In this document: piece by piece, positions 35,694 to 44,910 of the stretch
Numbering within the stretch: position 1 is the first letter of the stretch
How the letters are laid out: each line of letters starts with the position of its first letter
Source of the DNA: Phormidesmis priestleyi BC1401
GTDB taxonomy: Bacteria; Cyanobacteriota; Cyanobacteriia; Leptolyngbyales; Leptolyngbyaceae
Length of the DNA stretch: 64,000 nt
Assembly: GCF_001650195.1 (NCBI RefSeq)
Contig: NZ_LXYR01000008.1
Span: forward strand, 1-64,000
Direction of reading: 5' to 3'
Notes under the pieces: model-generated
What the model was told of the DNA's origin: nothing
What the model saw: only the letters and a program-made list of their open reading frames with translations
Databases searched by the model: none
Position numbers and translations under genes: made by a program

Positions 35694-35798
35694 AATTAAT
35701 TTGGCTCCTTTTTATTTACGGTTTCTCAGTCGGAATACCGTGTTTTGTAAGTAAGATCCTAACGAAGAACGCTAGAAAATGCAAGAGAACCTGTTGGT
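35694..35798. other. intergenic flank of the NIL gene
   Basis: About 105 bases between the NIL gene start and the MITE. It should hold the NIL promoter; an AT-rich stretch lies at 35700-35730. No other feature seen. Confidence 0.4.
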
Positions 35799-36000
35799 TA
35801 GGGCGTGTTTTAAAACTCTCTCGCTGCGATTCTGCCTCGCCCTGAACTGAAGTTCGGGCTAACTTGGGAAAGTCCGTTGAAACGGACTGAAGATCTGAGT
35901 TGACTCGCGTTCAGTCCGTTTTAACGGACTTGCCACTATCAGCCCAAACTTCAGTTCAGGGCGGGATAGCGCCGAAGAGCAGATTGTTAAACACGCCCTA
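35799..36000. mobile_element. 202-bp MITE with TIR and TA boundary, supplies a stop codon
   Basis: Terminal inverted repeats TAGGGCGTGTTT (35799-35810) and AAACACGCCCTA (35989-36000) match over all 12 bases. Inside, a 17-base perfect inverted repeat (35838-35854 and 35947-35963, CGCCCTGAACTGAAGTT and its complement) and two small hairpins (AGTCCGTT..AACGGACT at about 35870-35888 and 35912-35930) make the whole element foldable. There is no coding frame. The TA at both ends suggests a TA target duplication, as for IS630/Tc1-mariner-driven elements. The last three bases, 35998-36000, are the TAG stop of the adjacent NurA gene. Confidence 0.8.
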
Positions 36001-37173
36001 GCGCCGACGAGCTTTACTGACCATCTTGCGCGACAGGCGGAGCTTGAGATCTTCCTGGTCTGCCCACTCTTGCAGCAATCGATAAAACACTTGACGATCG
36101 TCATTTTTCAACACCGCTACCTGATCCGCCGTCTCAATCACGTAGGGATAACCACTGCCGATCACGACTTCAGCTCGCACCCAGTCAATGATTCGGTTGT
36201 GCCATCCCGCTTCATAGACCCAAACGGGAAGCTCTAACCGCACGGGATAACTGTCTTTATTCGTTTTGAGATAGGTGAAGGCAACTTTATCGGCTTGGTC
36301 GCCGTAGTGATCTAAAATTCCCGATCGCTGACAGAGAAATAGCGGGGTGCGATCGCCCCATTCCATTGTGTGACTTTGGGTGCGGTTGAGCAGTTGGGCA
36401 TCGTGAATAGATTTTGTCTCTGGCAGATTGCCCAAACGCCGCAGCATTTCAGTTAAATCGTGAGCGCTAGACGTATCGATATAACTGACTAACGGCACTC
36501 GATAATGCTCACTTGCCTGAAGAAGTTTGCAGATACACTTGACGTAAAAGTTGCGTGTCTCTTCGTCGAATGCTTCGGCAAAAGTCGCGACTAACGAGCC
36601 GTCGAAAAACGCCAGACAGGTTTCACAGCCAGCCCGCTCATCCATATATTGAATGAGTCGATCGGTTTCCATCTCAAAGCGGCGGAGATTGACCTTGCGA
36701 TCGGCAAGATCGCCCCGTCCGACTCGCAGATCGCTAGGGGTCATCACATCTAAATCGATATCCTTTTCATAAATGCCAGACGGCAGATGAAAGTTTTCAT
36801 ACCAGCCGATTTGCACCAGTGCAACGGGCACCGAGATATCTTTGCTAGGATAAATTTGGGAGCCATCGACCGCAAATGTCGAAATCCCGGTGAGGCGATC
36901 GCGCACCCACTCTAGACTTTGCTCACGGCTCTGCCAAGTCAGCTTGGAAGGAATCACCCAATCGGGATGGGTGCCCAACGGTTCTAACGGCAAGGCTCCG
37001 CAAGATTTCATCCCTTTCAAGATCTCGTGCAGACTGGCAGATGACTGCTGTGACATCTTCGCCAACGCCATCCTGTACTGCTGAAGTTCCTGCAACGCGG
37101 TTTTGTCATAACTCATAAAGTCATCGCGTTTTTTGTCTAGCAAGCTCAGAATTTGAGATGGCTTAATCGGCAT
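35998..37173 (-). CDS. NurA-domain nuclease (second paralogue)
   Basis: A 391-residue NurA-type protein. It has VDGSQIYPS (about 103-111) and FDGSLVATF (about 193-201) as metal-binding motifs, followed by VSYIDTSSAHDL and ILDHYGDQADKVAFTYL, in the same order as in the 7348-8583 protein. An N-terminal helical region of about 60 residues precedes the core. It lacks the Cys-rich segment of the first copy. The stop codon TAG lies inside the terminal repeat of the MITE, so the original C-terminus may have been different. No herA is near; the HAD gene lies 51 bases upstream on the same strand. Confidence 0.8.
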   Translation of the reverse strand: MPIKPSQILSLLDKKRDDFMSYDKTALQELQQYRMALAKMSQQSSASLHEILKGMKSCGALPLEPLGTHPDWVIPSKLTWQSREQSLEWVRDRLTGISTFAVDGSQIYPSKDISVPVALVQIGWYENFHLPSGIYEKDIDLDVMTPSDLRVGRGDLADRKVNLRRFEMETDRLIQYMDERAGCETCLAFFDGSLVATFAEAFDEETRNFYVKCICKLLQASEHYRVPLVSYIDTSSAHDLTEMLRRLGNLPETKSIHDAQLLNRTQSHTMEWGDRTPLFLCQRSGILDHYGDQADKVAFTYLKTNKDSYPVRLELPVWVYEAGWHNRIIDWVRAEVVIGSGYPYVIETADQVAVLKNDDRQVFYRLLQEWADQEDLKLRLSRKMVSKARRR

Positions 37174-37224
37174 GGCGAACGAATCATTTGGTACTTGGGT
37201 ACTATGGTAGACCGAAATGTCGAA

Positions 37225-37887
37225 TTATCTTGATTTTGATGAACGATCGAGCCAGATTCCTCTCAGTCCTGCGGCTTTTGCGGCTCTAAAATCTTCTTCG
37301 AGGCTGTCGCCAACGTGCCAGATTTGTTCGATCGGATAGTTATGTTTAGCGATCGCGCTCTTAAAAATCTGCGGACTCGGTTTTGCGGCTCCTACTTCAG
37401 TCGAGATCGTGACCGAACTGAAGAAATCCTTCAAATCTAATGCTTTGAGAACGGAATAGAGGCGAGAATCGAAATTAGACAAAATCCCTAATGTGATGTG
37501 GCGATCGCGCAATTTCTCTAAAGTCGGCACCACGTCGGGGTAGAGAATCCAGGGATCTGCCGTGGCAAAGTGATCATAGAGTTCTGCAAAAAAAGTGGGG
37601 AAGTCAGAAAAATCGTTCAACACGCCGAGTTTGATGAACGTTTGTTCGACGATCTTGTTCCACCACTCAAATTCTAAATCGGGAATCTCGCTCAAAGAAC
37701 GTCCTGGAAATGCAGGCGAACCCGCGGCTTTAAAGCTTTGATAGAACGCTTTGTTTAATTGCTCGATCGAGACATAAATGCCATGCCTTCGAGCAATCTC
37801 GCCATACACATCACCCACGCTACCGCGAACGCCAAATAAAGTCCCCACGGCATCAAAAAAAATGAGTTGGGGACAATTCATAAGCAC
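37225..37887 (-). CDS. HAD-IA family hydrolase (HDHD3-like)
   Basis: A 220-residue HAD protein. Motif I is IFFDAVGTLFG: the nucleophile Asp is present, but the usual second Asp (DxD) is Val, as in HDHD3-like members. Motif II is LGILSNFDSRLYS, motif III Lys is in EVGAAKPSPQIF, and motif IV is WHVGDSLEEDFRAAKAAGLRGIW. A helical cap lies at about 20-95. Loss of the general acid Asp may reduce or change phosphatase activity. A start at the second Met (37881) is as likely as 37887. It is upstream of the NurA gene with 51 bases between, and 31 bases downstream of the NDH-2 gene on the same strand. Confidence 0.8.
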   Translation of the reverse strand: MLMNCPQLIFFDAVGTLFGVRGSVGDVYGEIARRHGIYVSIEQLNKAFYQSFKAAGSPAFPGRSLSEIPDLEFEWWNKIVEQTFIKLGVLNDFSDFPTFFAELYDHFATADPWILYPDVVPTLEKLRDRHITLGILSNFDSRLYSVLKALDLKDFFSSVTISTEVGAAKPSPQIFKSAIAKHNYPIEQIWHVGDSLEEDFRAAKAAGLRGIWLDRSSKSR

Positions 37888-37918
37888 TCCAAACTATCAG
37901 ATAAAGTAATTCGGAGAA

Positions 37919-39124
37919 TCAGCGATCGCGACTTCCTGCTAACGCATCGGCGATCGGCTTTGTCACCCAATTTAACCCGACTCGAATCTGATGTCTCAGC
38001 GTCGGCATCCGATTTAAGTAAGCAATCCGCCGCGCAATGTGGGCGATCGTCCCATCTAGCTGAATGCCCATTCCCGTGAGGGTTGCGTTGTTTTCGCCCA
38101 GAGTCATCATCTCGCCCAAATATTGGTATCGGAACGGCAAGAGCGGACGATTGGTGAGCGATGCCCAGATATTCCAACCCGCATAGTCAGATTGTTGAAA
38201 CGCGGCTTGAGCCGTTGCGGGAACTTGTTGCCCGTCAGCGTCTTTGCAGTCTGCCAAATCTCCTAAAGCAAAGACTTCTGGAGAATCTACTACTTGCAGA
38301 GTTGGTGTGGTGATTAACTGTCCGCGCTGATTTTGCTTGAGCGGCAGGTTTTTCACGACTTCGTTAACGCGAGTCCCGACTGTCCACAGCACAAGATCGA
38401 CTGGGATCGAGTCTACCGCGCCTTTATAGCTCAGAGAAATCGTGTCTTCGGCGATCGAGTCCACCGTGGTCTCTAAATCTAACCAAACGCCCCGCTTAGT
38501 GAGTGCTTTATCAGCAGCGTCGCGATTATGGGTGGGTGACGATCGCAGAATTTGATCGCCTTGCTCAACGAGTCGGAGTCGAACTCGATCGCCCAGCCGA
38601 TCCGCCAATTTGCACGCCAGCTCGACCCCGCTATAGCCTGCGCCGACAATCGCGATCCGAATCTTGTCGCGAGGTGATTCTTCTAGCTGTCGCAGTTTTT
38701 CTTCTAGCTGATAGGCATCTGTGATTGTCCGGAACGGCAACGCGTGTTCCGCCGCACCGGGGACGAGATCAAGCGGTGTTTCTCCGCCCATCGCTAAAGC
38801 GAGGCGATCGTAGGTCAAGACTTCACCGTCTTGAAGCGCTACTTGCTTAGATTCAATGTCAATACTGGCAGCTTCTTTTTGACAGAAGCGAATTCCAGTT
38901 CCTTCCAGCAATTCTTCATAGGGCGGGGCAACTTCCCAGCTTTGCAACTCGCCTGTCAGCAACTCATATAGAAATGGAGAAAAGACAAAGCGATCGCGCT
39001 GATCGACCAAAACGATTTCTGGTTTTTCTGCCTTTGTCCAGGGCAGTTGGCTCAATCGCAAGGCAGTATAAAGACCACCAAAGCCACCACCAAGAATACA
39101 AATGCGGGCAGGTTGTTGAGGCAT
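37919..39124 (-). CDS. type-2 NAD(P)H dehydrogenase (NdbB/NDC1-like FAD oxidoreductase)
   Basis: A 401-residue flavoprotein. It has an FAD-binding Rossmann motif at the start (ICILGGGFGGLYTALRL), a second dinucleotide motif IRIAIVGAGYSGVELACKLA (about 160), and the C-terminal FAD contact VFALGDLADC (about 295), followed by AQAAFQQSDYAGWNI. It has no membrane helix but an amphipathic C-terminus. These enzymes pass electrons from NAD(P)H to quinones. The length and the FSPFLYELLTGEL signature suggest the NdbB group, which in cyanobacteria reduces demethylphylloquinone in vitamin K1 synthesis; that subgroup call is from memory. Divergent from ddl. Confidence 0.85.
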   Translation of the reverse strand: MPQQPARICILGGGFGGLYTALRLSQLPWTKAEKPEIVLVDQRDRFVFSPFLYELLTGELQSWEVAPPYEELLEGTGIRFCQKEAASIDIESKQVALQDGEVLTYDRLALAMGGETPLDLVPGAAEHALPFRTITDAYQLEEKLRQLEESPRDKIRIAIVGAGYSGVELACKLADRLGDRVRLRLVEQGDQILRSSPTHNRDAADKALTKRGVWLDLETTVDSIAEDTISLSYKGAVDSIPVDLVLWTVGTRVNEVVKNLPLKQNQRGQLITTPTLQVVDSPEVFALGDLADCKDADGQQVPATAQAAFQQSDYAGWNIWASLTNRPLLPFRYQYLGEMMTLGENNATLTGMGIQLDGTIAHIARRIAYLNRMPTLRHQIRVGLNWVTKPIADALAGSRDR

Positions 39125-39281
39125 AGGTCAATGCAGAGGGACTCTCTCCTCATTGTAGGGAAGTGAGCAGAAATCAGCATCTCAGTTTTGACTTTCCTTC
39201 AGGTTTTAACTTTCCTAAAGAGCCGATTAGAGGCAAAATGGCTTGAATCTAAAGGCAGTGTTTTATCGCGGGGCAAACCTC

Positions 39282-40349
39282 ATGACCAAATTAAAAGTCG
39301 GGCTGTTGTTTGGCGGCTGTTCAGGAGAGCATGAGGTGTCGATTTTGTCGGCAAGGGCGATCGGGCAAGCACTCAAAACAGACTCGAATGCGGACAAGTA
39401 TGAAGTGTTGCCGTTCTACATTCAAAAAGACGGCTACTGGCAAGCGGGTCATTTGGCTCAACAAGTGCTGGAATCGGGGACGGCGATCGCTCCCTCAGAC
39501 TCACCACAAACTCGCTGGCAGTTTCCCTCTCAAGCCGCCGCGATCGATGTGTGGTTTCCGGTTTTGCATGGTCCCAACGGTGAAGACGGCACTGTGCAGG
39601 GGTTGCTCAAATTGATGCAGGTTCCTTTTGTCGGCTCAGGCGTGTTGGCATCGGCGGTCGGCATGGACAAACTGGCGATGAAAACCGCTTACACTCAGGC
39701 AGGATTGCTCCAGGTGAAATATCTGGCAGTGACGCGATCGCAAATCTACTCCAATCCCTGCATCTTTCCCAAACTTGGGGATCACATTGAGTCAGAACTG
39801 GGATATCCCTGTTTCGTCAAACCTGCAAATTTAGGATCGTCGGTCGGAATTTCTAAAGTGCGAAATCGCGCTCAGTTGGAAGCCGCTCTAGATAATGCTG
39901 CGAGTTACGATCGGCGCATCATTGTTGAAGCAGGCGTGACTGCGAGAGAAGTCGAGTGTGCCGTTTTAGGCAACGACAACCCGAAAGCATCTGTGATTGG
40001 TGAAATCACGTTTGAAAGTGACTTTTACGATTACGAAACTAAATACACCGCAGGGCAAGCCGGGTTAGAGATTCCGGCACAGTTGCCCGACGCGATCGTG
40101 GCTCAAATTCAGGAGATGGCGATTCGAGCGTTTGTGGCGATCGACGGAGCAGGCATCGGACGCGTCGATTTCTTCTATGTCGAATCGACAGGAGAAATTT
40201 TTGTCAATGAAATCAACACGTTTCCAGGGTTCACTGCCACCAGCATGTATCCGCAACTTTGGGCAGCTAGCGGAATTTCTTTCTCAGAGTTGGTCGATCA
40301 ACTCATTCAACTGGCGTTAGAGCGATATGAGAGTCTGAGCGATTCATGA
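39282..40349 (+). CDS. ddl: D-alanine--D-alanine ligase
   Basis: About 355 residues from the Met of [20 protein letters not shown]; an upstream TTG at 39243 is not needed. The ATP-grasp enzyme joins two D-alanines for the peptidoglycan stem peptide. Conserved parts are [82 protein letters not shown] and the metal site [24 protein letters not shown] (in part). All are intact. It is divergent from NDH-2. A dispersed-repeat copy follows at 40448. Confidence 0.95.
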   Translation: MTKLKVGLLFGGCSGEHEVSILSARAIGQALKTDSNADKYEVLPFYIQKDGYWQAGHLAQQVLESGTAIAPSDSPQTRWQFPSQAAAIDVWFPVLHGPNGEDGTVQGLLKLMQVPFVGSGVLASAVGMDKLAMKTAYTQAGLLQVKYLAVTRSQIYSNPCIFPKLGDHIESELGYPCFVKPANLGSSVGISKVRNRAQLEAALDNAASYDRRIIVEAGVTAREVECAVLGNDNPKASVIGEITFESDFYDYETKYTAGQAGLEIPAQLPDAIVAQIQEMAIRAFVAIDGAGIGRVDFFYVESTGEIFVNEINTFPGFTATSMYPQLWAASGISFSELVDQLIQLALERYESLSDS

Positions 40350-40407
40350 GTAACGCGATGTGCAATTAATTTTCCCTCTTCACGCAGTGGGGCGAAGCCC
40401 TCCCAAT

Positions 40408-40492
40408 CCTTCTCCCCAAGGAGAAGGGCTTTCGGACATTTCTGGTTCCCTCTCCATCGGGAGAGGGCTAGGGTGAGGGCAGTCTTTGCAAG
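40408..40492 (+). repeat. dispersed repeat, copy 2, with palindromic leader
   Basis: The 40448-40492 part (CCCTCTCCATCGGGAGAGGG, then TAGGGTGAGGGCAG and TTTGCAAG) is the clearest copy of the repeat also found at 13881 and 60252. The leader 40408-40431 (CCTTCTCCCC..GGAGAAGG) is a second small palindrome, also present before the third copy. Together they can form two hairpins, which may also end ddl transcription. Confidence 0.6.
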
Positions 40493-40528
40493 TGTTTCAG
40501 GAAAGTCGCACATCGCGTTAAGTAACCG

Positions 40529-41086
40529 TTACACCTGCTCAATCAGCCCCATTCTCTCCCACCAGCGATTGAGCGGGAAATAGACCACAGGTGCCCATAA
40601 GCTGCTGAGAATGGCAGAACTAAGAGCAACAAACTGGTGATACGTCCAAATCTCCATCAGCGATCGTCCTCCTTGCAAACTGAACTGAATCGCCGTCACC
40701 GTCTCAGCTAGCACCGCCATTCCAAATACAATTAGCGCTACTGAGATAAAATCTTCCTCAATATATCGCTGCTTTTGCAGTCGAGCCGTCAACACCCCAA
40801 TCAAGGTCAGACTCAGCGCATGAGTTGGCGAGGGAGAAGTCATTCCATCTTGCAGCAGCCCCAAAATCAACCCTGCTAAGGCACCTTGAAACATGGTTCG
40901 TTTGACGCTCCAGGCAACCACCCAAATCAACAACCAGTTGGGACCGATGCCTGCTAACTCCATTCCAGGTAGGCGCATCGGCAAGACTAGCAGACACATC
41001 AAAACCGAGATCACCGTCACCCCCCAATTAACCAGAGGACGCGAAATAGGGTGACGATCGAACAGATCCTCTAAAGCCATATTCAT
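40529..41086 (-). CDS. mreD: rod shape-determining protein MreD
   Basis: A 185-residue inner-membrane protein with about five hydrophobic helices (from NWGVTVISVLMCLLVLPM on). It shows the MreD pattern with NWLLIWVVAWSVKR and GLLQDGM. It belongs to the elongasome that guides cell-wall synthesis along the cell. The start overlaps the last codon of mreC (ATG at 41084-41086, or the next in-frame Met at 41080), indicating translational coupling. It is the last gene of mreB-mreC-mreD. Confidence 0.88.
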   Translation of the reverse strand: MNMALEDLFDRHPISRPLVNWGVTVISVLMCLLVLPMRLPGMELAGIGPNWLLIWVVAWSVKRTMFQGALAGLILGLLQDGMTSPSPTHALSLTLIGVLTARLQKQRYIEEDFISVALIVFGMAVLAETVTAIQFSLQGGRSLMEIWTYHQFVALSSAILSSLWAPVVYFPLNRWWERMGLIEQV

Positions 41087-41898
41087 GGGGTTGCTTTGGG
41101 GGCGGGCGTTTCATCAGCAGTCGGGACAGGAGGAGATATCAGTTGCGGCTCTCCCAGATTCGCCGAATTGGGATAAACCGTTGCCCACTCTAAATAGTTA
41201 ATCGGAGCAGTTAACTCGATGACCGCTTCAGGTGCAGGGCTTTTGTTGAGATCAACTGACTCAATTCGCCCGATCGGAATGCCTGCCGGAAACAGTTGGC
41301 TAAATGAGGACGTAGATACCACATCGCCTCGACGCACATCCGGGACTTTCTCAAAAAACTCCATCACGGCTCGATTGGCTGCCTTGCCTCGCAAAAAGCC
41401 CATAAAGCGGCTGCGGCTAATGGTCACCCCGACTCGACTACTCGGATCGCTCAGTAAAAGCACTTGGCTGGTGTGAGCAGTGACATTGCTAATCCGACCC
41501 ACTAGACCACCCGGACTGAGCACGATCGAGCCAACTTGAATGCCATCCTGATTGCCTCGTCCTAAAATCACCTGCTGCCACCAGTGATCGGCACTGCGAC
41601 CAATTACCGGAGCCGTCACTCCCTTCGTTTTCTTGGCAGAAACGAATCCCAAGAGTTCCTCAAGGCGTTGATTTCGGCTTTCTAGCTCAATTAGACGCTG
41701 CTGAAGCTCTTGCGCCTGAGCAGTCGCTAATCGGTCTTGTTGAGCGGGGTTGCCCTGAAATGGACGCGTGATTAACTGGTAGGTTTCTAGCAGCATCCCT
41801 CCCTGAGTTTGTCGAACAAAAAGGGCCGTGCTGAGTGCCGCAGTCACCAAAGCAGTCTGAATTCCATAGCGTTCCCACCAGCGTCTCAGTGCGTACAT
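41083..41898 (-). CDS. mreC: rod shape-determining protein MreC
   Basis: A 271-residue protein with one N-terminal membrane helix (about 13-30, IQTALVTAALSTALFV), a coiled coil (about 58-85, ELQQRLIELESRNQRLEELL) and the periplasmic double beta-barrel domain (VTAPVIGRSADHWWQQVILGRGNQDGIQVG in part, VVSTSSFSQLFPAGIPIGRI). The Pro-rich C-terminal tail is usual in cyanobacteria. It bridges MreB and the periplasmic wall enzymes. Located between mreB and mreD, 116 bases after the mreB stop side. Confidence 0.92.
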   Translation of the reverse strand: MYALRRWWERYGIQTALVTAALSTALFVRQTQGGMLLETYQLITRPFQGNPAQQDRLATAQAQELQQRLIELESRNQRLEELLGFVSAKKTKGVTAPVIGRSADHWWQQVILGRGNQDGIQVGSIVLSPGGLVGRISNVTAHTSQVLLLSDPSSRVGVTISRSRFMGFLRGKAANRAVMEFFEKVPDVRRGDVVSTSSFSQLFPAGIPIGRIESVDLNKSPAPEAVIELTAPINYLEWATVYPNSANLGEPQLISPPVPTADETPAPKATP

Positions 41899-42014
41899 TC
41901 AACCTCGTATGTTGGCTGGTCAACTTCACAAAACTATACGTTTCAGATCCAGCATTATGATCGCTCTCCGCAACTGGCTCATGTATATCAGGAGATAAAT
42001 TGCGGAGAATTTTT

Positions 42015-43052
42015 CTAGCGAGAAGGGCGAGTGCTAAACACGCGCTCTAGCTGTTTGAAGTTTTCTAAGACTCGTCCCGTTCCTAACACGACGCAGCTTA
42101 AGGGATCAGCCGCAACGTGAACCACGATCCCCGTCTCGTGGCTGATCAGCGTGTCGATGCCTTTGAGCAATGCACCGCCACCCGCCAGCATGATACCCCG
42201 ATCGATAATATCTGCGGCTAGCTCTGGAGGAGTGCGCTCTAGAGTCCGTTTGACCGCATCGACGATCACAGACAGAGGCTCTGACATACTCTCGCGGATC
42301 TCAGGACCTTTGATAGTGACCGTTCTGGGTAGACCTGACAGCAGGTGTAGACCCCGCACCTCCATCACCGCTTCATCTTCTTGAGTGGGGTAGGCAGACC
42401 CAATCGAGATCTTGATCTCTTCTGCCGTTCGTTCTCCAATCACCAAGTTGTGAACCTTTTTCATGTAGTGAATGATCGATTCACTCAGTTCATCTCCAGC
42501 CACTCGGACTGACTCGCTGAGGACGGTGCCCTGCAAACTCAGCACCGCAACTTCAGTGGTTCCGCCCCCGATGTCAATAATCATGTTTCCGGTCGGCTCA
42601 GCCACGGGCAACCCAGCTCCGATCGCGGCTGCCACAGGCTCATCAATTAAGTAAACTTCTCGTGCCCCTGCTTGAGAAGCGGCTTCCATGACCGCGCGAC
42701 GTTCTACCCCAGTCACACCGCTGGGGATGCCGAGCACGACACGGGGTGACACGAGCGTTTCGCCGCCATGCACTCGTCTGATGAAGTGCTTTAGCATTAG
42801 CTCTGCGGTATCAAAATCGGCGATTACGCCATCTCGAAGCGGACGAAGCGCAATGATGTTTCCGGGAGTCCGCCCCAGCATTCTTTTGGCATCTTCGCCG
42901 ACCGCTAAGGGAACTTTTTCGTTCTGGTCCATCGCAACGACGGAAGGCTCTTGTAGGACAATGCCTTTACCTGACACGTAGACAAGTGTGTTGGCGGTGC
43001 CCAAGTCTATACCCATGTCCCGGGATACGGAGAAGCGACTGAAAAGACCCAC
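42015..43052 (-). CDS. mreB: actin-like cell-shape protein MreB
   Basis: A 345-residue actin homologue that polymerises on the inner membrane and directs wall growth. Phosphate-1 loop [11 protein letters not shown] (about 16-26), phosphate-2 [14 protein letters not shown] (about 164), adenosine motif [13 protein letters not shown] (about 290), and connect-1 [15 protein letters not shown] are all present. The first residues [10 protein letters not shown] carry a hydrophobic-basic membrane-binding pattern. First gene of the mreBCD operon; the 438-base region upstream holds its promoter and that of the divergent ssb. Confidence 0.96.
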   Translation of the reverse strand: MGLFSRFSVSRDMGIDLGTANTLVYVSGKGIVLQEPSVVAMDQNEKVPLAVGEDAKRMLGRTPGNIIALRPLRDGVIADFDTAELMLKHFIRRVHGGETLVSPRVVLGIPSGVTGVERRAVMEAASQAGAREVYLIDEPVAAAIGAGLPVAEPTGNMIIDIGGGTTEVAVLSLQGTVLSESVRVAGDELSESIIHYMKKVHNLVIGERTAEEIKISIGSAYPTQEDEAVMEVRGLHLLSGLPRTVTIKGPEIRESMSEPLSVIVDAVKRTLERTPPELAADIIDRGIMLAGGGALLKGIDTLISHETGIVVHVAADPLSCVVLGTGRVLENFKQLERVFSTRPSR

Positions 43053-43490
43053 TGGTTTCTATGCCTCAGATTAACGCGATGAGTACGATCGAGAGAGTGC
43101 GTTCAAGCACCTACCTTGATTGATAGTGGATTCTATTACAATTTTGACCGTGAGTCTAGTCAAATGGCAGAAAGACATCGATTGCAAAGCCCTTTTTTTG
43201 AGCTAAACCGATATGCTTAAAAGCTCAGATGCAAACTTCCCTCATCATAGAGGTAAAGTGCTGATTAAACTGACGTTCTTTCTAATTACAAAACAGGATT
43301 GATTGAAAGAATTAGATTAGATTTTTTGACTCATCAAGGCTGCAAAAAGAATCATCAAACAATAGTCTTAACCCTTCATCTTTAGCGCTAGAATTTAAGT
43401 ACAAACGTATTTATAAGTCAACGTATTTAAGCGATCCAGAGTGAAAGTCTTCCTCTAGGATAGAAACACCTAACTTGTGAGCAGAGAAGT
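43053..43490. promoter_or_regulatory. divergent promoter region of mreBCD and ssb
   Basis: 438 bases without a gene. It is AT-rich at 43120-43440. Direct repeats AACGTATTTA stand at 43404-43413 and 43420-43429, just downstream of AGTACAAACGTAT (43399-43411), a two-mismatch relative of the LexA box. No RNA gene or hairpin terminator found. Confidence 0.4.
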
Positions 43491-43859
43491 ATGAGCCTGA
43501 ATGTGGTGACGCTAGTGGGTCGAGTCGGCGGCGATCCCGATGTGAAATATTTTGAGTCGGGCAGTGTCAAATGTCGGCTCACTTTGGCGGTGAATCGTCA
43601 ATCTAAGAACAGTGATCAGCCTGATTGGTTCGCTTTAGAGCTTTGGGGTAAGCAAGCCGATGTCGCGGCTAATTACGTTCGTAAGGGCAGCTTGATCGGG
43701 GTAAAAGGTTCCTTGAAGTTTGATAGCTGGAAGGATCGCAATACTGGAGTCGATCGCACCTCGCCAGTGGTGCTAGTCGATCGACTCCAGCTATTGGGGT
43801 CAAAGCGCGATTCTGAAGGGGGCGGAACGGAGTCACCAGGCTATGTAGATGACTTTTAA
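43491..43859 (+). CDS. ssb: single-stranded DNA-binding protein
   Basis: A 122-residue SSB with one OB-fold: MSLNVVTLVGRVGGDPDVKYFESG (in part), VKCRLTLAVNR, PDWFALELWGKQADVAANYVRKGS and GVKGSLKFDSWKDR. The tail is short and ends GYVDDF, an acidic tip that can contact repair proteins. At 122 residues it is shorter than enterobacterial SSB but ordinary for cyanobacteria. Divergent from mreB; convergent with the SIMPL protein gene. Confidence 0.93.
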   Translation: MSLNVVTLVGRVGGDPDVKYFESGSVKCRLTLAVNRQSKNSDQPDWFALELWGKQADVAANYVRKGSLIGVKGSLKFDSWKDRNTGVDRTSPVVLVDRLQLLGSKRDSEGGGTESPGYVDDF

Positions 43860-43923
43860 GCCCATCCGCTTTGAAGTCAAAATCCCCGATTTCTCGAAGA
43901 AGCTGGAAATTCGAGTTCTGTCA

Positions 43924-44658
43924 CTAATAACTAATCTGTAGGGTGACTGACCCCTCGATTCGCTGTTCGCCTCCGATCACAGGGGTAGGGGCTTTTTGAG
44001 CGGCAGCAACTCTGAAACTGGCGACATCTGCCAGCATGGGAGGTGGAGCAGCCGCACCGTTAACCTGAATGCTGACAACTTCTCTGCGAGTCAGGTTTAG
44101 AGCACTAAAGACCGCATCTGCTTGACCCTGCGCGTCTTGGGTTGCTTTGCGAAGGGCAAGCTTTTGGGCAGTCGCGATCGCGTCGTCTGTGGCGACAAAG
44201 CTCACGCCATCAATTCGGCTGGCTCCTGCTTTGACGGCATCATCGAGCAAGGTGCCTGCTTTTTCAGTCGGTACTCGAAAACTCACGAGGTTTGAGGCGC
44301 TGTAGCCATCTAGCTTTTGGCGATTGTTGTCATAACTATAAATTGGATTGAGGTTAATGCCTGTCGTCTCAAGCTTTTCGACGTTGCGAGATTTGAGCAG
44401 CGTCACTACGGCATTCGATCGACGGGCGACCGATTCTTGAACTTCGTTAGCCGTCTTTCCTTGAGCCTCTACTCCCAGTCGCACTTGAGTAATGGTCGTA
44501 GAAATTTCTTCGATGCCGCGACCTGTCACAGTAAGCGTTCGTAACACTTTTTCTTGTGCCAAAGCTGGACTGGTTAAAGATAAACTCATAAATCCAAGGG
44601 CGATCGGAAGGAATTTAACGCGGTTCCAAGTCAAAGCAGGTTTTAAAGCTGAACTCAT
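43924..44658 (-). CDS. exported SIMPL-domain (DUF541) protein
   Basis: A 244-residue protein with a signal peptide (cleavage near ALA at about 34). The SIMPL domain runs from about 40 to 240: RTLTVTGRGIEEISTTITQVRLGVE (in part), RSNAVVTLLKSRNVEKLETTGINLNPIY (in part), SASNLVSFRVPT and GASRIDGVSF. Members are periplasmic or outer-membrane proteins with an unsettled role, some reported in oxidative-stress protection. The start is supported by GGAG seven to ten bases upstream on the minus strand. It lies alone, convergent with ssb. Confidence 0.85.
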   Translation of the reverse strand: MSSALKPALTWNRVKFLPIALGFMSLSLTSPALAQEKVLRTLTVTGRGIEEISTTITQVRLGVEAQGKTANEVQESVARRSNAVVTLLKSRNVEKLETTGINLNPIYSYDNNRQKLDGYSASNLVSFRVPTEKAGTLLDDAVKAGASRIDGVSFVATDDAIATAQKLALRKATQDAQGQADAVFSALNLTRREVVSIQVNGAAAPPPMLADVASFRVAAAQKAPTPVIGGEQRIEGSVTLQISY

Positions 44659-44910
44659 CTAGATTACTCCTCACTAAGCAGTGGTTACATCGGGGCTGAT
44701 GTATCTACTCTGTCATGGTCGAGGAGCGATCGTCGCAGTGGTTACATTTTTTGCAACTTAAAAAGCCGGATTAACTCCTGAAAACAAGTATTAATTGCTA
44801 CCATTATAGAGCGACATATGCTGAACGACACCTTGCTATTTTCGATTAAACCTGAGCGTAATGAAATGTTAGTCCACGTTTGAAACTTATCCTGGACAGG
44901 AGAGCCTTAG

